Shown here: one piece after another, positions 60,101-64,000 of the stretch
Layout of the letters: each line of letters begins with the position of its first letter
Position numbering within the stretch: the first letter of the stretch is position 1
DNA from: Mangifera indica
Taxonomy: Eukaryota; Streptophyta; Magnoliopsida; Sapindales; Anacardiaceae
Direction of reading: 5' to 3'
NCBI RefSeq assembly: GCF_011075055.1
Contig: NC_058150.1
Span: 2,170,001 to 2,234,000, forward strand
DNA length: 64,000 nt
Translations under genes and position numbers: made by a program
The notes under the pieces: model-generated
Database searches by the model: none
Seen by the model: only the letters and a program-made list of their open reading frames with translations
What the model was told of the DNA's origin: nothing

Positions 60101-60700
60101 TTAAAAAGTTGGCTCAATCAAAAGTGCCTAAATGTTTGGTGATAATATTTCCAATATACAACCCAATGAGCGAATGTATCTCAATCTTACATCTCAAAAA
60201 CACATCAATATTAAGATTGAGATTAAATTATAAATAAACATACACTTAATTTATATTTAAAAAAAAAAAACCCATTTTGTATTGAAATATATAGATTTTG
60301 GAAGCATTGTAATATTAATCTTAATTAAAGAGTTTACTTATTGTATAATTTCAATGACATTAAAGTGTTTTATTTTTATAAACGTGACAGAAAATCGAAT
60401 TCATATATAATCTGAAGATTTTATAAACGTGACAGAGATTCAAATCTAAATCTTTCTCTAAAAGTTTTAATACTTTACTAATTTTACTAACTTGAGTATT
60501 ATTATTATTATTGTTATTATTATGAATTTAATGTCATTTAATTTCTCCTGGTGTTCTCATTTTGGTTGAATTAGAGTCTGGAAGGTAAATTGCTAGGGCA
60601 CTTCCTCCTCATTATCTTGGTTTCAAAAAGCTAATTAAGATTATAAAAATAATTACAAGGAATGAAAATGTGACCTCATAGGTTTGAATTTTCGTCTCCC
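57134..60700. other. Intergenic DNA upstream of the MYB gene
   Basis: No gene seen. 57600-57720 and 57955-58120 are AT-rich with MITE-like ends (GGGGGGTTTGATTGCATAAT at 57958, resembling the GGGGCGTTTGG family but unpaired). 59690-59825 and 60370-60510 hold the GAGATTCAAATC/TATGAGTTCAATCATT-type repeat. The remainder is unremarkable. Confidence 0.45.
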
Positions 60701-60709
60701 TCATACACC

Positions 60710-60717
60710 TATAAATA
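60710..60717 (+). promoter_or_regulatory. TATA box of the MYB gene
   Basis: TATAAATA lies 112 bases upstream of the ATG at 60829, implying a leader of roughly 80 bases. The composition shifts from AT-rich to a mixed leader just downstream. Confidence 0.65.
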
Positions 60718-60828
60718 AAACCTCCATTGCCCACCATGATGTATCTTCAACCTCTATTTCTAAGCAACAAATCCTAACTAAACCATTATTCAATTGAATT
60801 CTCTCTTTCTTTATTCTGTCTTGCAACA

Positions 60829-62156
60829 ATGAGATCTCCATATTGTTCTGAGCACAATAAGAACTTGAAGAAAGGACCATGGACTCCGGAGGAGGATCAG
60901 AAGCTTATTGATTACATCAACCAACGCGGCTATGGAAGCTGGAGATCGCTTCCCAAGCTTGCCGGCTTGAATCGGTGTGGCAAGAGTTGCAGACTGCGAT
61001 GGACGAATTATCTTAGGCCTGATATCAAGAGAGGAAAATTCACAGACCAAGAAGAGCGTATCATCATTGACCTTCATGCAGCTCTCGGAAACAAGTAATT
61101 TCGGAAAAACTTTATATACATAATTTTTGGTATACAATTGGATAGATTAGATAGACAGATGTTGCGTTTTTATATAATTTGATGATTTTAACAAAAAATA
61201 AAGTAATAACCAATCACATAATTATACATAATTTGTATACCTAATTGTGTACCAAATAGCCTACACATAGCATTACTTTTCTTTCCCCTTGTGTGAAAAT
61301 TCTATTGCTTTCAGCTTTTGCTGACTTGCAGAGTTGTTGCAGGTGGTCGAAAATTGCAAGCCATCTTCCAGGGCGGACAGATAATGAAATCAAGAACTTT
61401 TGGAACACTCGTATAAGGAAGAAGCTTCTCGGAATGGGAATTGATCCGAGCACACACAAGCCAAGGGCTGATTTTAATCAACTTTTGAGTCTTTCCCATA
61501 TGATTTCTGCAGCACCATTTGGGAATTTGATGAATCCTTGGGATAATTTTGCTCTTAGGTTACAATCAGACGTCTCTCAACTGGCCAAAATCCAACTTCT
61601 GCAGAATCTTCTGAAGATTATGAGTGCAAGCCCCTCACTTGTTCCAAACATGGATAACACCAGTGCTCTTTTAGGCTACCAAAATCTTAGTCCATTATTT
61701 CAAGGTCATGTTGTGCTTCCCCATGATGATTCTCTGAATCAGGGCTCAATCTCTCAAGCAAGTGAGCAAGACCTGCAGGCTCTTGCCGATTCTTGGACGT
61801 GCTCGGAAGATCTTGATGTTGTTAATAATAACGTTAATGGCGGTTACTGTCTTGAAAACACACTTCCTCAACTGGTTTCAGTCTCTAATGAGAAGCCGAC
61901 CATCAGCCAAATGGAAAGCAAGGGCAACGCAACGCATCTCTCCACCAGCTCATCACCAGCCTCCTCTACTATCGAAGACTGGAAGAAACTCTTGGACAAT
62001 GAAAGCAGTGATTCTTACTGGGAAAATATCCTAAAGTAAGTAATTAATTTGCATGGATTTATATAACTGATTTTATTTTTCCACCAATTAACTGATCACT
62101 GTTTCCTTCTTCCTTGCAGCCTCACATCCTCAGAGTCATCTCACATCTCCTGGTAG
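60829..62156 (+). CDS. R2R3-MYB transcription factor, MYB39/53/92/93-like (subgroup 24)
   Basis: DNA-binding regulator; Arabidopsis relatives MYB39, 53, 92 and 93 act in suberin deposition and lateral-root control (family knowledge, assignment by recall). Exons 60829-61094, 61343-62035 and 62120-62156 join to 331 residues. R2 has Trp18, Trp38 and Trp58; R3 has Phe71, Trp90 and Trp109, the standard spacing. R3 ends [20 protein letters not shown], followed by [12 protein letters not shown], the downstream motif typical of this subgroup. The C-terminal half is Ser/Gln/Asn-rich, ending with DSYWENILN and a 12-residue tail from the tiny third exon. The intron usually found in R2 is absent; the conserved intron in R3 (LGN|KWS) is present. 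The last intron adds only 37 coding bases, and reading through it would truncate the tail. The N terminus [12 protein letters not shown] departs from the common MGRSPCCDE. Confidence 0.95.
61120..61262. repeat. AT-rich inverted repeat in MYB intron 1
   Basis: ATACATAATTTTTGGTATAC near the donor side pairs loosely with GTATACCTAATTGTGTACCA near the acceptor side, around an ACCAATCACATAATTA block. It resembles other small AT-rich MITEs in the window. Confidence 0.45.
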
Positions 62157-62297
62157 AAAAATCTATTGCTATGACATCAACACTCGATAAAAGGAAAGAT
62201 TGATCGTGATAAACTGTAAATTTTTCATTTTTTGAAGTTCTTTCAGTTACTTTGTGCATTGAGGCCGCTTGTTTATGCTGCCTGTTGTACTCAAAAC

Positions 62298-62300
<3 letters not shown>

Positions 62301-62340
<40 letters not shown>
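62301..62340. repeat. (AT)n microsatellite in the MYB 3' region
   Basis: About twenty uninterrupted AT repeats followed by ACACAC, about 145 bases after the stop codon, probably within the 3' untranslated region. Confidence 0.95.
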
Positions 62341-62344
<4 letters not shown>

Positions 62345-64000
62345 TCACAAATTATAAGAACTGTTCATTGTATTAGTTTGAATCTGTTGTGATTTTGTTT
62401 AACAATTAAATTGTATCAGTTCATTATTCTTCCACTTACTATCTCAAGCTGAAATCGGTTATGGTGATTTTATATATATGTCAAAGTCAAGGAAGACACT
62501 GCCATTTTCAATTGATCCGATGGAGAGAAGTTAAGATTGCTTGTCTTCTGAAATCTTGAAGTGTAACATCAGCTGACGAAAAGAGTTGGAAAACAAAGAT
62601 AATAATAAATAATAATAATTATGGATAATATTAGGGATTGATTATTGGATAATTATAGGTGATTAGTTAGTTAAAGTAAGATTATTAGTTGCATTGTTGC
62701 AGATTAGGTAAGATTATTTACGTCCCAGATAAACCATTGACTACCCGGCATGCCATCACCATTCACCAACCTAAACCACCATTTCCTTATATAATTAATA
62801 TGGCTTAAATAATTCATTATAAGATATTGATTAGACACTATAATCATTGCAAATATGAATCTCAGTGTTTCTCTGCAACTTTGAAGATTTGGTGCATGCA
62901 TATTGAAGACATAAAGATGGAAGTCTAAAACGACCGTGTTTTATGAACAAAACATATATGTTAGCTTTACTTTCTATATTTAGCATACTAAAATTGAAAG
63001 AGGGTTAGAGTTCTCTTTTCTAGGATGACAATGTGTAGAAACTTGATATAAGGGTCAGTATGTTTTTATCTTTAAGTATTCAAGTTGTCAATCTAAAGCT
63101 TATAGAGGAGAATTACAAGTATTAGCGAGCTTTTGGCGCACATAAGTTAGAGGATCATAAGAGTATTATTTATCCCCTAGGCATAAGTTTACCTAGTGAT
63201 TTTTTTTGGCTAAAAGGGTATTATATAATCTTTTAGGTACGTGAATTTGGAGTGAAACGTAATTTTACTAGGCAAACTTACGTTTAAAGGGTAAATGATA
63301 TTTTTCAATAGGCGAAATGAGGGGATTTCTTTTTTTTTTTTTTTGGTATTTTACTATGTGTTAATATTTGAGAGATTAATTTATAAATTACAATCGGTTT
63401 GATAAGTGTTTTTTTTTTTTTTTGGGTATTTTACTTGAAGACAATGTTTGGGGGTTAAATTGATAGTTTTTACTAAGTGTATTGAGGTCATTGTAAATGT
63501 GAAGTCTTGAGTGAAATGTGCTCTTTCAATTTTTAGTAAATTTTTTGATGTTTTTTATAATTTGAGTTAGAATATGATGAATTTCCCTTTAAATCACGAA
63601 AATTTATAATTTTTTTTAAAATCAACATTAGAACGTAAAAGGAAAAAAATAAATTAAAAAAAAAAAGAAATAAAAAGAATTTAATGTTGATGTAATTTTT
63701 GGAAGAGTGTGGGTCAAATATGATATCATATGATAATCACCATTAAATTAAAAATAACTTACTAAATATTACTAATATATTTTTAAGATTTGACTTTGAA
63801 TTAGCCTAAATATCATAATTTACCATGAATATACAATCAACTCGGTTCATATTCCTATATTAGAGCGATAAGGTATACATCCACCATTAATATTTCTATA
63901 ATCAAATCATTAAATTCAGTGAATAATATTTATATAAATAAAAATAAATTTATAAAATTTCATTATACCCCATTAAGGTAAAAATAAAAATTTCACTAGG
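62341..64000. other. AT-rich intergenic DNA to the right edge
   Basis: No gene. T-runs at 63330 and 63410 sit in two related blocks (TTTTTTTTGGTATTTTACTA and TTTTTTTTGGGTATTTTACTT), a short local duplication of about 85 bases. A further A-rich tract is at 63640-63680. Confidence 0.45.

Overview
This window is nuclear DNA of a flowering plant, almost certainly a eudicot. The intergenic DNA is very AT-rich, genes are split by GT-AG introns with T-rich acceptors, and the proteins read as plant families (an RWP-RK/PB1 NIN-like protein, an R2R3-MYB, an SH3-less PEX13, GCD1). I cannot name the species. All exon models were built by hand from reading frame, splice signals and phase, and every multi-exon model closes in frame.

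Layout. 1-1.5 kb: possible tail exons of a gene cut by the left edge, plus a short tandem repeat. 1.55-2.07 kb (-): intronless 172-aa protein with an N-myristoylation-type start. 3.1-7.7 kb (-): TBC1D22-type Rab GTPase-activating protein, ten exons. 9.9-19.2 kb (+): BMS1 ribosome-biogenesis GTPase, 18 coding exons, one intron of the rare AT-AC (U12) class. 20.7-23.6 kb (-): GAMETE CELL DEFECTIVE 1-type mitochondrial protein. 26.3-33.7 kb (+): GPI-anchored protein of the At1g61900 type, with a long repeat-rich 5' intron and a 428-bp TRIM retroelement in intron 3. 34.7-37.4 kb (-): peroxin PEX13. 38.5-43.5 kb (-): NIN-like (NLP) transcription factor. 43.5-60.8 kb: a long gene-poor stretch packed with small DNA transposons and holding one ABCB transporter pseudogene (56.1-57.1 kb). 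60.8-62.2 kb (+): R2R3-MYB. 62.2-64 kb: AT-rich intergenic DNA.

The genes are unrelated housekeeping and regulatory functions, as expected for a plant chromosome arm; there is no operon-like cluster. The strongest unusual signals are: the AT-AC intron in BMS1; an Arg-to-Gln change in the RWP-RK signature of the NLP protein; the TRIM; a family of at least six Mutator-type non-autonomous elements, three with exact 9-10-bp target duplications and several sharing a GC-rich, exon-like core; and a tandem duplication in which one copy of such an element has become chimeric. I saw no CRISPR, viral or bacterial-type system.
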